The notes under the pieces were generated by a model, which made no database searches, had not been told where the DNA came from, and saw only the letters and a list, made by a program, of their open reading frames with translations. From assembly GCF_900129155.1 (NCBI RefSeq), contig NZ_FQVF01000023.1, positions 1-64,000 on the forward strand: a DNA stretch of 64,000 nt, given 5' to 3'. The position numbers and the translations under genes are program-made. Below, in pieces: positions 45,541 through 54,029 of this stretch. Source of the DNA: Marinomonas polaris DSM 16579 (lineage in GTDB: Bacteria; Pseudomonadota; Gammaproteobacteria; Pseudomonadales; Marinomonadaceae). Numbering within the stretch: the stretch's first letter is position 1; every line of letters begins with the position of its first letter.

Positions 45541-46392
45541 TTAAACTGAGAAAGGGTAGGAGATAGGCTCGTGGAATTGGTAGCCTTCGATTTCAAAGTC
45601 ATCCATGGTGACCCAAGTTTCTATGTCTTTTAAAGATTTGATCTCTGGGTTGATTTTTAAAGTTGGCAGCGGGTAAGGCTCGCGCTTTAGTTGTACGTCA
45701 CGCATTAGTTCTAGCTGATCTTCATAGATGTGAGCGTTCACTATCTTATGAAAAGCTTTGCCCGGTTTTTTACCAGTGATTTGCGCAACGATGGCAAGCA
45801 ATACGTACACCTGAACCATATTGAAGTTTAATCCAAGTGGTACATCACAGCTGCGCTGTGTGCTGTTTAGATAAAGCGTATCACCAAGCAATGAAAAGTG
45901 ATGGCTGTACATACAAGGACGAAGACAAGCCATGTGAAACGCGCCAGGGTGATAAAAAGTGAGGATTTCCCCACGGTTATCCACCCCACGACTTAGATCA
46001 TCAATAATCTGTTGTAATAGGTCGATATGACCACCGTCTGGTTTTGGGAAGTTACGGCCAATGGCGCCATAGCAAAGTCCCATGTCATCTTCGCCTTTAC
46101 GATAAGGGTTGTTTAGCCAAACTTCGTTTTCGTTGGCATTGGCATCCCATGTTTTGGTGCCCAGCGCACGAAAGTCTGCCGCGTTATCGTAGCCTCTTAA
46201 ATAGCCGATGATTTCGGCAATAGCAGACTTCCAATAGCTTTTACGTGTGGTAACTAGGGGAAATTCGCCTTTACTTACATCATAGGTGAGGTCGGCATTA
46301 ATAACGGTTAGGCAGCGCTTGCCAGTACGTTCGTTGTTGACCCATTCACCTTCGTTAACGATGCGGTTGCAAAGATCTAAATACTGTTTCAT
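45541..46392 (-). CDS. thyA: Thymidylate synthase (long Vibrio-type ThyA)
   Basis: 283 residues against 264 in E. coli. '[15 protein letters not shown]' and '[20 protein letters not shown]' open the fold. The catalytic Cys lies in '[17 protein letters not shown]', where the common PCH is PCM; this is the normal form of the Vibrio/Marinomonas subgroup. '[20 protein letters not shown]' binds dUMP. Methylates dUMP using methylene-THF and releases dihydrofolate, which the divergent folA product reduces. Confidence 0.95.
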   Translation of the reverse strand: MKQYLDLCNRIVNEGEWVNNERTGKRCLTVINADLTYDVSKGEFPLVTTRKSYWKSAIAEIIGYLRGYDNAADFRALGTKTWDANANENEVWLNNPYRKGEDDMGLCYGAIGRNFPKPDGGHIDLLQQIIDDLSRGVDNRGEILTFYHPGAFHMACLRPCMYSHHFSLLGDTLYLNSTQRSCDVPLGLNFNMVQVYVLLAIVAQITGKKPGKAFHKIVNAHIYEDQLELMRDVQLKREPYPLPTLKINPEIKSLKDIETWVTMDDFEIEGYQFHEPISYPFSV

Positions 46393-46468
46393 AAAAAATG
46401 CCTTGTCTGTTTTTGCCTAATGACGCTTGCTAGTGCAGGTTAAGAAATGCAATCTGGTCCGTCATGGG

Positions 46469-46474
46469 TATAAT
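46469..46474 (+). promoter_or_regulatory. Candidate -10 element of folA
   Basis: A perfect TATAAT lies about 83 nt before the chosen folA start; no good -35 was seen. Confidence 0.35.
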
Positions 46475-46556
46475 AAATGCTATTGATTATATCAGAAGCC
46501 TTTGCTCTTGGATTGTCGGAGTAAAGAAGAGCCAAGATTTTTACGCAGGTTGTTTT

Positions 46557-47066
46557 ATGTTGTCACTAATTGTCGCTATGTCTACGAACAGAACCATCGG
46601 TATTAATAACTCGTTACCTTGGCATTTGCCAAACGACCTTAAATATTTCAAGCAAGCGACTATGGGCAAACCCATTGTCATGGGGCGTAAAACCTTTGAA
46701 TCTATTGGCAAGCCATTGCCAGGTCGTCGCAATATTATTATCAGTCGTGATCCAGCTTATCAAGCAGAGGGAATTGATGTGGTGACGACATTGGAGGATG
46801 CCATTTCCCTTGGTGAAGACATCTGCTTGGTCAATGGCCAAGAGGAAGTTATGGTTATAGGCGGTGCCCAAATTTACCAACTTGCTCTTGAGCGCGCGGA
46901 TCGTTTGTACATCACTCATGTGGATGCTGAAGTAAAAGGCGATGCGTTTTTCCCAGAGGTAGATTGGCCATCGTTTACCCTGATAGGTGAGGAAGCTTTC
47001 GCCGCTGAAGGGCCGAATCCATACGACTATCGTTTTTCTGTTTACCAAAGAACCAGCGCAGAGTAA
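46557..47066 (+). CDS. folA: Dihydrofolate reductase
   Basis: 169 residues from ATG 46557; the longer frame to 46464 lacks family sequence. '[31 protein letters not shown]' (abridged; catalytic acid is Asp in 'LPNDLK'), '[20 protein letters not shown]' and '[14 protein letters not shown]' are standard DHFR motifs. Regenerates tetrahydrofolate; target of trimethoprim. Divergent from thyA. Confidence 0.95.
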   Translation: MLSLIVAMSTNRTIGINNSLPWHLPNDLKYFKQATMGKPIVMGRKTFESIGKPLPGRRNIIISRDPAYQAEGIDVVTTLEDAISLGEDICLVNGQEEVMVIGGAQIYQLALERADRLYITHVDAEVKGDAFFPEVDWPSFTLIGEEAFAAEGPNPYDYRFSVYQRTSAE

Positions 47067-47071
47067 TTTTT

Positions 47072-47500
47072 ATGTGGCAGCAAATTGAGTTTCAATTGCC
47101 AGCGATGCGTCGAGGCTTTCATTTGATCACTGATCAGGTGGAGGCTGCTTTATCAAAAATGACACCAGTATCGATAGGGTTATTGCATATTCAACTGCTG
47201 CATACTTCGGCTTCTTTGACGATCAATGAAAACGCCGATCCTTCTGTTCGTAGGGATATGGAAAAGCATTTTTCTCACATGGTGCCTGAAGATCAGCCCT
47301 ATTATGAGCATATTTACGAAGGTAGCGACGACATGCCGGCACACATAAAAGCCAGCATGTTGGGTTCATCTTTGACGATTCCTATTCGCGACAAGAGGTT
47401 GTGCTTAGGGGTTTGGCAGGGTGTTTATTTAGGCGAGCATCGAGATCATGGCGGTACGAGACGGATCATTTTAACGCTGCAAGGTGATCCGACTAAATAG
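47072..47500 (+). CDS. YjbQ/UPF0047 family protein
   Basis: 142 residues. 'GFHLITDQV', '[20 protein letters not shown]', '[15 protein letters not shown]' and '[16 protein letters not shown]' match UPF0047, whose conserved His/Asp residues form a metal-like site. Weak thiamine-phosphate synthase activity has been reported for E. coli YjbQ. Five nt after folA, so co-transcribed. Confidence 0.88.
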   Translation: MWQQIEFQLPAMRRGFHLITDQVEAALSKMTPVSIGLLHIQLLHTSASLTINENADPSVRRDMEKHFSHMVPEDQPYYEHIYEGSDDMPAHIKASMLGSSLTIPIRDKRLCLGVWQGVYLGEHRDHGGTRRIILTLQGDPTK

Positions 47501-47516
47501 TCATATTTGCTAGAAC

Positions 47517-47552
47517 AAAAACGCCGCATTAAAAATGCGGCGTTTTTGTTTT
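47517..47552. terminator. Bidirectional terminator between yjbQ-like and GGDEF-like genes
   Basis: AAAAACGCCGCATT pairs with AATGCGGCGTTTTT around a 3-nt loop. Confidence 0.92.
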
Positions 47553-47565
47553 TAAGAACTTAAAT

Positions 47566-48789
47566 CTAGTTAACGACGATTTGTTTGCAAGAAGCTTGGC
47601 CATCTTCAACGGCTTGATTCGCGCTAAGTGCCAGTTCTTCTATTGTTTCACCATCTTCTGGAAACGCTGCTATACCAATGCAGAAATCCATAGGATCTGA
47701 ATTACCTTCAAACAAAGCTGAGCTTTCACTTTCTGTCGGGTTAATGATGTGTTTTAGCAAAGTCTTCGCATCTTTTACGCTGGTGTTAGGAAGTAATAAC
47801 AGCAGTTTGTCAGGCTCTACTCGTGCTAGTACATCCGCTTCTCTAATCTTTTTATAGATATAACGAGCGGAGGTTTGAATGGCAATATTGCGCGCTTCCA
47901 TTGGAAGTTTGCTTAGGCGTTCGTTAGCATCAAGGTTTATTTTTGCCATGGTTAATGGCGTATATTGGCGTTTTGCCAAGCCTAGTTGCTTTTTAAAATG
48001 CGTCAGCGCTGCGCCACGAGTCAATAGCCCTGTTAGTTCATCAAATGTCGCTTGGTTGCGTAGATGTTCTTCCAGTGCTTTTTGGTGGCTAATATCCACC
48101 ATGAATCCTATGATTTTCTTGATGCTGCCATCTGGGCCTTTGGTGTAACTTCTGCCGCGTTCTTTTACCCATAGGTAACGTTGGTCACCAGTCAGAATAC
48201 GATATTCCACTTCATAATAATCTTGATTGAGTGCTACATGCTCATTGACTACAGTAGCCAATTTTTTCACATCATCGGGATGAACAAGGGCGTGCCATTC
48301 AGTAGTAGAGCGTGGTGTTTTATCAAGTGGATAATTCAGTAGTGTCGCAATGGATTTTGAACAAGATACTAAATCTGACTCTGTTTCCCAGATCCACAAT
48401 CCCGCAGAAGATTCTGTCAGTGCGAATTTTAGTAGGGTGTTTTCGGCAGCAGAAAGATCCATGTGGTCAGTATTGTAAACACAAGCCAACACCGTTTCGC
48501 CAAGGTGGCGCATTTCAAGCTGCATATTGATTAGCTTATCACCAACACGAATTAAGCTTTCACAACGCTCAATGCTGCCGCTTTTGATTTTTTTATTAAG
48601 CTTTTGCCAGTCGTCAGGAGAAACGGCGTCTTCACAAAGTGATTCCCAGGTACCGGAAGGCGTCGAATTAAAATTTTCAAACAAAATTTCAAAGTTGCGA
48701 TTGTATGATATTAGTTTGCCAGTGCTGCTTTCTATTATAAAAGCAGGCGTTGGCATGTACTTAAACGCGAGTTCAAAAGGCGTGTTCAT
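47566..48789 (-). CDS. PAS-PAS-degenerate GGDEF protein
   Basis: 407 residues from ATG 48789 with AAGGAG upstream. Two PAS domains (about 5-115 and 125-250; the second ends with a PAC motif 'YEVEYRILTGDQRYLWVKER'), then a GGDEF fold (about 255-405) opening with 'DELTGLLTRGAAL'. The active site GGDEF is replaced by EPDKL within 'LARVEPDKLLLLLP', so no cyclase activity is expected; it may bind GTP or c-di-GMP, or act through partners. Confidence 0.85.
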   Translation of the reverse strand: MNTPFELAFKYMPTPAFIIESSTGKLISYNRNFEILFENFNSTPSGTWESLCEDAVSPDDWQKLNKKIKSGSIERCESLIRVGDKLINMQLEMRHLGETVLACVYNTDHMDLSAAENTLLKFALTESSAGLWIWETESDLVSCSKSIATLLNYPLDKTPRSTTEWHALVHPDDVKKLATVVNEHVALNQDYYEVEYRILTGDQRYLWVKERGRSYTKGPDGSIKKIIGFMVDISHQKALEEHLRNQATFDELTGLLTRGAALTHFKKQLGLAKRQYTPLTMAKINLDANERLSKLPMEARNIAIQTSARYIYKKIREADVLARVEPDKLLLLLPNTSVKDAKTLLKHIINPTESESSALFEGNSDPMDFCIGIAAFPEDGETIEELALSANQAVEDGQASCKQIVVN

Positions 48790-48811
48790 GACGCGCTCCT
48801 TTATAATATGG

Positions 48812-49654
48812 TTATTCTGGGGTGATCCAAGTAACTTGGTAATCCGCATCATTATCTTCTGCTAGTAACTTGCTGAGCACTGGCAAAAATTCCTTGGCTT
48901 CTTTTTCTAGAGTCCAAGGTGGATTGACGATAATCATACCGCTTCCTGCCATGCCGCGCTCTTGTTCTGTGTTTCTAATGCAAAGCTCTAGTAAAAGCAC
49001 ATTACGAATATTGGTTGCTTTGACGGACTTTAATAACTCGTTAGCTTGCTGACGATTTAATACAGGATACCAAATGGCATAAGTGCCTTGAGGGAAGCGT
49101 TTGTAACCATCATCTAGAGCTTGAACAACGTATTGGTAATCTTTTTTCACCTCATAAGGTGGATCCATCAGCACGAATCCACGCTTCTGTGGTGGTGGCA
49201 GCATGGCTTTAACCGCGGCAAAGCCATTGTCTTTTACAACATTGGCTTTACGTTTATTCGGGAAAAGTGCCGCTAAAATAGGGTAATCGTTTGGATGCAG
49301 CTCACATAAGTGTAGCTTGTCTTTTTGGCGAACGTAATAATCGACAATTTTGGGGCTGCCAGGATAAAACTCTAACGTATCTGTTGGGTTCATCTCGCGG
49401 ACGATGTCTAACAGATTTTCCAATGGCTCAGGAAGGTTGTCTTCGGTTAACAGTCGTGCAATACCTGAATGGAATTCTTTGTTCTTTTGCGCCTGCTCAG
49501 AGTTTAGTGAATATTGACCAATGCCAGCGTGTGTATCCAAATAGAAAAAAGGCGCGTCTTTTTTTATAAAATGGCGACATATTTGACTGACCGTCAAATG
49601 TTTTAAAATATCAGCGTGGTTGCCTGCATGATAAATATGGCGATAGCTGAGCAT
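48812..49654 (-). CDS. rlmJ: 23S rRNA (adenine-2030-N6)-methyltransferase RlmJ
   Basis: 280 residues (E. coli 280). N-terminal 'MLSYRHIYHAGNHADILKH' is the RlmJ signature; 'YLDTHAGIGQYSL' binds AdoMet; 'GFVLMDPPYEVKKDY' is the N6-adenine motif IV. Upstream of the GGDEF-like gene on the same strand with a 22-nt gap. Confidence 0.95.
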   Translation of the reverse strand: MLSYRHIYHAGNHADILKHLTVSQICRHFIKKDAPFFYLDTHAGIGQYSLNSEQAQKNKEFHSGIARLLTEDNLPEPLENLLDIVREMNPTDTLEFYPGSPKIVDYYVRQKDKLHLCELHPNDYPILAALFPNKRKANVVKDNGFAAVKAMLPPPQKRGFVLMDPPYEVKKDYQYVVQALDDGYKRFPQGTYAIWYPVLNRQQANELLKSVKATNIRNVLLLELCIRNTEQERGMAGSGMIIVNPPWTLEKEAKEFLPVLSKLLAEDNDADYQVTWITPE

Positions 49655-49689
49655 TGTTTTTCCTGTGATGAATAATTAGATTTTGAATG

Positions 49690-49730
49690 AAAAAGGCCGC
49701 AACGCCTGTATTTGGCAAAGCGGCCTTTTG
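49690..49730 (-). terminator. Terminator after ilvD
   Basis: On the minus strand AAAAGGCCGC ... GCGGCCTTTT form a 10-bp stem with a 19-nt loop and a T run. Confidence 0.8.
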
Positions 49731-49749
49731 CGTATTACTTTTTTAACAA

Positions 49750-51594
49750 TTAGTCGATTTGACTAATATCACGTACTGCCCCTTTGTCCGCACTGGTCGC
49801 AAAGTGCGCGTACACTTTTAGTGCTGGAGAGACTTTACGTGGACGTTCTTCAACTGGCTTCCAAGCGTTTGCGCCTTTTGCGTTCATAGCGTCGCGACGA
49901 GTTTGTAGCTCTTCATCGCTAAGCAAAACATTGATCGTACGATTTGGAATGTCGATCAAAATACGGTCGCCATTTTCAACCAAACCGATTGCGCCGCCGG
50001 CAGCAGCTTCAGGTGAAGCGTGACCGATAGACAGGCCAGATGTACCACCAGAGAAACGACCGTCAGTTAATAGTGCGCAGGCTTTTCCTAATCCTTTGGA
50101 CTTAATGTAAGACGTTGGATAAAGCATTTCTTGCATGCCTGGTCCGCCTTTAGGGCCTTCGTAGCGAACGATGACAATGTCACCTGCTTCCACTTTATCA
50201 TCAAGAATGTTCTTAACCGCTTCGTCTTGAGACTCCGTTACGTGAGCACGGCCTTCAAACACCAGAATCGATTCGTCTACACCTGCACTTTTTACAACAC
50301 AGCCATCAACAGCGATGTTGCCATAAAGTACTGCTAAGCCACCTTCGAGGGAAAAAGCATTTTCGATAGAGCGAATGCAACCCTCAGCACGGTCTCCATC
50401 TAAAGAAGGCCAGCGAGTAGATTGGCTGAACGCTGTTTGCGTTGGAATGCCGGCAGGTCCTGCTTTGTAAAATTCTATGATCTCAGGAGTTGGTGAGCGC
50501 ATAATATCCCATGTCTCTAACGCTTCTAGCATGGTTTTTGAATGCACAGTGTGACACTGATTGTGCAAAATTCCTGCGCGATCAAGCTCACCCAGCAAGG
50601 CAAAAATACCACCGGCACGGTGTACATCTTCAACGTGGTATTTCGGTGAGTTTGGCGCTACTTTGCATAGTTGAGGCACTTTACGAGACAAGCGATCAAT
50701 ATCTTGCATGGTGAAATCAACACCTGCTTCATTGGCAATTGCCAATAAATGCAAGATAGTGTTGGTTGAGCCACCCATGGCGATGTCTAAAGTCATGGCA
50801 TTTTCAAAGGCTTCGAAGCTTGCGATAGAACGTGGTGCCCAGTTCGCTTCATCGTTTTCGTAGAAACGTTTAGTGATGTCTACGATGCGACGACCAGCAT
50901 CTAAAAACAAACGGCGACGATCTGAGTGAGTGGCTAATGTCGTGCCGTTGCCCGGTAAACTTAGACCAAGCGCTTCGGTTAGGCAGTTCATTGAGTTCGC
51001 GGTAAACATGCCAGAGCAAGAGCCACAGGTTGGGCACGCTGAGCGTTCGTATTCGGCTACTTTTTCATCTGTTGCCGTTGGGTCTGCTGCGATAACCATG
51101 GCATCGACTAGGTCAAGTTTGTTTTCGGACAGTTTGGTTTTTCCCGCTTCCATTGGACCGCCAGACACAAAAATAACCGGAATGTTTATGCGCATAGCAG
51201 CCATTAGCATCCCCGGTGTAATTTTGTCACAGTTTGAAATACAAACCATGGCATCGGCGCAATGAGCATTAACCATGTATTCAACAGAATCTGCGATCAA
51301 ATCACGAGATGGAAGACTATAAAGCATGCCGTCATGACCCATGGCGATACCGTCGTCGACAGCAATAGTGTTAAATTCTTTCGCTACACCACCTGCGGCT
51401 TCAATTTCACGAGCAACCAGTTGGCCCATGTCTTTGAGATGAACATGACCTGGTACAAATTGAGTGAAAGAGTTGACCACGGCTATGATTGGCTTTTGAA
51501 AATCATCGTCTGTCATTCCGGTTGCACGCCATAGCGCGCGAGCTCCGGCCATATTACGGCCCGATGTAGTTGTTTTGGAGCGATATACTGGCAT
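49750..51594 (-). CDS. ilvD: Dihydroxy-acid dehydratase
   Basis: 614 residues from ATG 51594 ([10 protein letters not shown]), matching the E. coli start; GGGGAA upstream. '[16 protein letters not shown]', '[20 protein letters not shown]' carry iron-sulfur cluster Cys; '[20 protein letters not shown]'-type sequence ('[20 protein letters not shown]') near the C-terminus holds the catalytic Ser. Third step of branched-chain amino acid synthesis. Confidence 0.97.
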   Translation of the reverse strand: MPVYRSKTTTSGRNMAGARALWRATGMTDDDFQKPIIAVVNSFTQFVPGHVHLKDMGQLVAREIEAAGGVAKEFNTIAVDDGIAMGHDGMLYSLPSRDLIADSVEYMVNAHCADAMVCISNCDKITPGMLMAAMRINIPVIFVSGGPMEAGKTKLSENKLDLVDAMVIAADPTATDEKVAEYERSACPTCGSCSGMFTANSMNCLTEALGLSLPGNGTTLATHSDRRRLFLDAGRRIVDITKRFYENDEANWAPRSIASFEAFENAMTLDIAMGGSTNTILHLLAIANEAGVDFTMQDIDRLSRKVPQLCKVAPNSPKYHVEDVHRAGGIFALLGELDRAGILHNQCHTVHSKTMLEALETWDIMRSPTPEIIEFYKAGPAGIPTQTAFSQSTRWPSLDGDRAEGCIRSIENAFSLEGGLAVLYGNIAVDGCVVKSAGVDESILVFEGRAHVTESQDEAVKNILDDKVEAGDIVIVRYEGPKGGPGMQEMLYPTSYIKSKGLGKACALLTDGRFSGGTSGLSIGHASPEAAAGGAIGLVENGDRILIDIPNRTINVLLSDEELQTRRDAMNAKGANAWKPVEERPRKVSPALKVYAHFATSADKGAVRDISQID

Positions 51595-51756
51595 TGTTTT
51601 CCCCACAGATTATTGCTTTATTTTGTTTTATATAGCTGGCTACATTTTATGTAGTCCATGTTACCAAGATTATTGTCTATGCCCAATGGCAATTTTTAGA
51701 CAATATTGAGACACTGTATAAATTAATACTGATACTTTTATTGAAACGGAAACGAT

Positions 51757-52977
51757 ATGGTCGAAAATGTATTATCAGCCCACTCTAATGTTGCATTGGC
51801 AAGACAGCCAATTGTAGACAGTCGCCTTGCTGTAATGGGGTATGAACTTCTTTATCGCAAAAATTCTGTTGCAGCGCAGGCTGATATTATAGATGACGTT
51901 GGAGCAACAGCTCAGGTTATAGCTGCTAGTCTTTTTGAGCTGGGTATGGAAAACCTTGTGGGGACAAGTAAGGCATTTATTAACTTTCCTCGCGCTTATT
52001 TGTTAAGTCCCAGTGGCATGCCGATCAATAAAGAAAATATCGTGGTTGAAGTACTGGAAGGTTCGGGTTTCGATGCGATTTTGTTGTCATCTTTACGTCG
52101 CTGGGTGAAAGCTGGCTGCTCCATAGCATTAGACGATTTTGTTTTTGATAGTAAGTTAACGCCTTTTATTGAGCTCGCAGACTACATCAAACTAGATGTT
52201 CAGACTTTAGGTCGAGATAATTTCCACAAGCAAGTTGAAGCGCTAAGGGGCTTTAGCATTAAAATTATTGCTGAGAAAGTGGAAACGTGGGAAGACTATC
52301 AGTTTTGTCGTTTGCTAGGCGTTGAATATTTTCAGGGTTACTTTTTTGAAAAACCTGAGCTGGTGTCTAGTAAAGCGTCTAAAGTGAACAGCATGACACT
52401 ATTGCAGTTGATGTCATCGCTTTTAAATACGTCTACTTTGAGTGTCGACGAGCTTGAGCGAATAGTCAGTCAAGATGCAGGATTAGTTCATAAACTATTG
52501 CGTTATTTAAACTCCCCAGTAACTGGCTTAGTCGCTTCTGTTGATTCTGTTCGTTTGGCTATTATGTTAATCGGCGTAGAAAAACTAAAATCTCTAACAA
52601 ATTTGTTATTAATGTCAGAGATGGTAGGTGATAGGCACGTTTTGCTTGAGCAAATTATGGTTCGTGCAAAACATGCTGAGTTATTTGCTCATAGCCGGGG
52701 TTACAATAATCAGGATAAATATTTTTTAGCCGGAATGTTGTCAATGATTGATGTTTGCACAGGAATGAAGTTAGACGAAGTGCTCGGGGAGTTGCCTTTA
52801 CCAAGTGAATTTATTAACGCGATAGTACATCGATCTGGAAGAGTGGGTAATACGCTTGATCTAGTTGAGCATTATGGCAGTGGGCATACGATAAAAAGCC
52901 CCCAAGATTTGGACGACTTGAAAACCACATACCTTGATGCAATCAAATGGGCTGACGAGTTCCTCATCGCGGTATGA
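51757..52977 (+). CDS. EAL-HDOD protein (YuxH/CdgJ-like) with degenerate EAL
   Basis: 406 residues. An EAL-like domain (about 10-205) in which the motif EALLR reads 'ELLYR', DDFGxG reads 'DDFVFD' and the E of the loop-6 region reads 'AEKVET'; the metal ligands are therefore incomplete and c-di-GMP hydrolysis is unlikely. A HDOD domain (about 205-400) follows with 'IVSQDAGLVHKLLRYLNSPV'. EAL-HDOD proteins such as CdgJ and YuxH influence motility and biofilm in relatives. GGAAAC lies upstream of the ATG. Confidence 0.88.
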   Translation: MVENVLSAHSNVALARQPIVDSRLAVMGYELLYRKNSVAAQADIIDDVGATAQVIAASLFELGMENLVGTSKAFINFPRAYLLSPSGMPINKENIVVEVLEGSGFDAILLSSLRRWVKAGCSIALDDFVFDSKLTPFIELADYIKLDVQTLGRDNFHKQVEALRGFSIKIIAEKVETWEDYQFCRLLGVEYFQGYFFEKPELVSSKASKVNSMTLLQLMSSLLNTSTLSVDELERIVSQDAGLVHKLLRYLNSPVTGLVASVDSVRLAIMLIGVEKLKSLTNLLLMSEMVGDRHVLLEQIMVRAKHAELFAHSRGYNNQDKYFLAGMLSMIDVCTGMKLDEVLGELPLPSEFINAIVHRSGRVGNTLDLVEHYGSGHTIKSPQDLDDLKTTYLDAIKWADEFLIAV

Positions 52978-53173
52978 CGCTGTATGTTTGAATGAACAAT
53001 CAAGGTTTGTAGTCCTTTCCTTACATGTCTGTAGTCATTTCCCGTATGTTGCGTGGCTATATGTCATGTATTTTTGTGTTTTATGTTTATGTTATTGATT
53101 TTAAAGTAAATAATTAAGTTTTAGTTGTTTTTGATAAAGTTGATATATATTTTTTAGCTGGTAAATTGTGTCT
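52978..53173 (+). other. Promoter region of the CsrB/RsmZ-like RNA
   Basis: No coding frame. The region holds a GacA-type upstream site near 53008-53025 and a candidate promoter, TTGATA (53140-53145) 16 bp before TAAATT (53162-53167), predicting transcription from about 53174. Confidence 0.5.
53008..53025 (+). promoter_or_regulatory. GacA/UvrY-type upstream activating sequence
   Basis: TGTAGTCCTTTCCTTACA is 18 bp with the consensus TGTAAG-N6-CTTACA matched in TGTA and all of CTTACA. It lies about 150 bp before the predicted start, similar to rsmY/rsmZ promoters. A partial copy of its left half (TGTAGTCATTTCC) begins at 53030, 22 bp away. Confidence 0.6.
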
Positions 53174-53428
53174 TATCCAAACGGAGTTCATGGATGAAAA
53201 GCGCATGAAGTGCTTAATGATATGCCATTGATGGTGTTGAGGATTGAACCGGATGTTCAAGAGCAATGGATTGTTCAAAGGAATAACGTGGTTTGATGGA
53301 ATGCACCATGCGATAAGGATAGTTTGGATGCTTCATGATGAAGCGAACAGTGATGTTTTACTCATCGGAAGAGTTGCTTGACAGGATGTTAGCAAAAAGC
53401 AGGGTTGCCAATAGGCGCCCTTTTTTTT
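53174..53428 (+). ncRNA. CsrB/RsmZ-type CsrA-sequestering small RNA
   Basis: About 255 nt with eleven GGA motifs (53183, 53192, 53241, 53251, 53268, 53280, 53298, 53317, 53326, 53367, 53384), against about four expected by chance; six have the ANGGA context favoured by CsrA/RsmA. Three short hairpins show GGA in the loop: TTGAAC-cGGAt-GTTCAA (53244-53260), GAGCAA-tGGA-TTGTTC (53261-53276) and TTCA-tGGA-TGAA (53187-53198). A terminator ends it. It is convergent with fdxA, the gene next to rsmZ in Pseudomonas, and the fdxA-mutS-pncC-recA order is shared. Such RNAs titrate CsrA and so derepress biofilm and secondary functions. The 5' end is inferred. A 67-codon frame at 53335-53538 inside it is spurious. 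Confidence 0.82.
53402..53428 (+). terminator. Terminator of the CsrB/RsmZ-like RNA
   Basis: GGGTTGCC pairs with GGCGCCC around AATA (one bulged T, one G-T pair), followed by eight T. Confidence 0.88.
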
Positions 53429-53470
53429 GTCTAAAATTTGTCTGTTTTTATCTGTATAAAGTTAAGCATA

Positions 53471-53499
53471 AAAAAAAGCGACCTTGGAGTCGCTTTTTT
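53471..53499 (-). terminator. Terminator of fdxA
   Basis: AAGCGAC and GTCGCTT flank a 6-nt loop with long A and T runs. It can work on either strand but lies where fdxA ends; the RNA from the other side already has its own terminator. Confidence 0.88.
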
Positions 53500-53534
53500 A
53501 CATTCTTGGTTTTTAAATTTGGTATAGCGTTAAA

Positions 53535-53858
53535 TTAGCGCTCTAAATGCTCTAATTTATCTTCAACACCATCCCACTGCGCAGCATCAGGAAGTGCGTC
53601 TTTTTTCTCTGCAATATTTGGCCAGATCAAAGACAAGTCCCTGTTCAATTCTACGAACACTTCTTGGTCTTCAGGCAATTCGTCTTCAGAGAAGATAGCA
53701 TTGGCTGGACATTCAGGTTCACATAATGCGCAGTCGATACACTCGTCAGGATTGATGGCTAAAAAGTTAGGGCCTTCGTAGAAGCAGTCCACAGGACAAA
53801 CTTCAACACAGTCAGTGTATTTGCAGCGAATGCAGTTATCGGTAACGATGAAAGCCAT
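53535..53858 (-). CDS. fdxA: Seven-iron ferredoxin FdxA
   Basis: 107 residues beginning [29 protein letters not shown]. Cys spacing C-x3-KYTDC-x3-CPVDC and the second set '[17 protein letters not shown]' give one 3Fe-4S and one 4Fe-4S cluster. Length and the C-terminal '[16 protein letters not shown]' are typical of proteobacterial FdxA. Neighbour of mutS as in Pseudomonas. GGAG upstream of the ATG. Confidence 0.96.
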   Translation of the reverse strand: MAFIVTDNCIRCKYTDCVEVCPVDCFYEGPNFLAINPDECIDCALCEPECPANAIFSEDELPEDQEVFVELNRDLSLIWPNIAEKKDALPDAAQWDGVEDKLEHLER

Positions 53859-54029
53859 TCGACTTCTCCTTACAAGGTATAAAAATGATTGCGCACTATT
53901 TTAGAGGTATTGGCCATTTGGCGGCAAGCAACAATCGTAAATAGTCTACATTTATCTGCTATTAGCTTATATCGACTGCTGCTTATATTGAGACCTTTCA
54001 GCTGCAGTGCCCAAGGTCTCGATAACTTA

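Noticed and set aside
45541..46392. ThyA active site PCM in place of PCH and 19 extra residues
   Set aside because: Matches the normal long Vibrio-type enzyme, so not an anomaly.
53335..53538. 67-codon frame between the EAL-HDOD gene and fdxA
   Set aside because: It runs through the sRNA terminator and the fdxA terminator, and ends in Lys/Phe-rich sequence produced by A and T runs.
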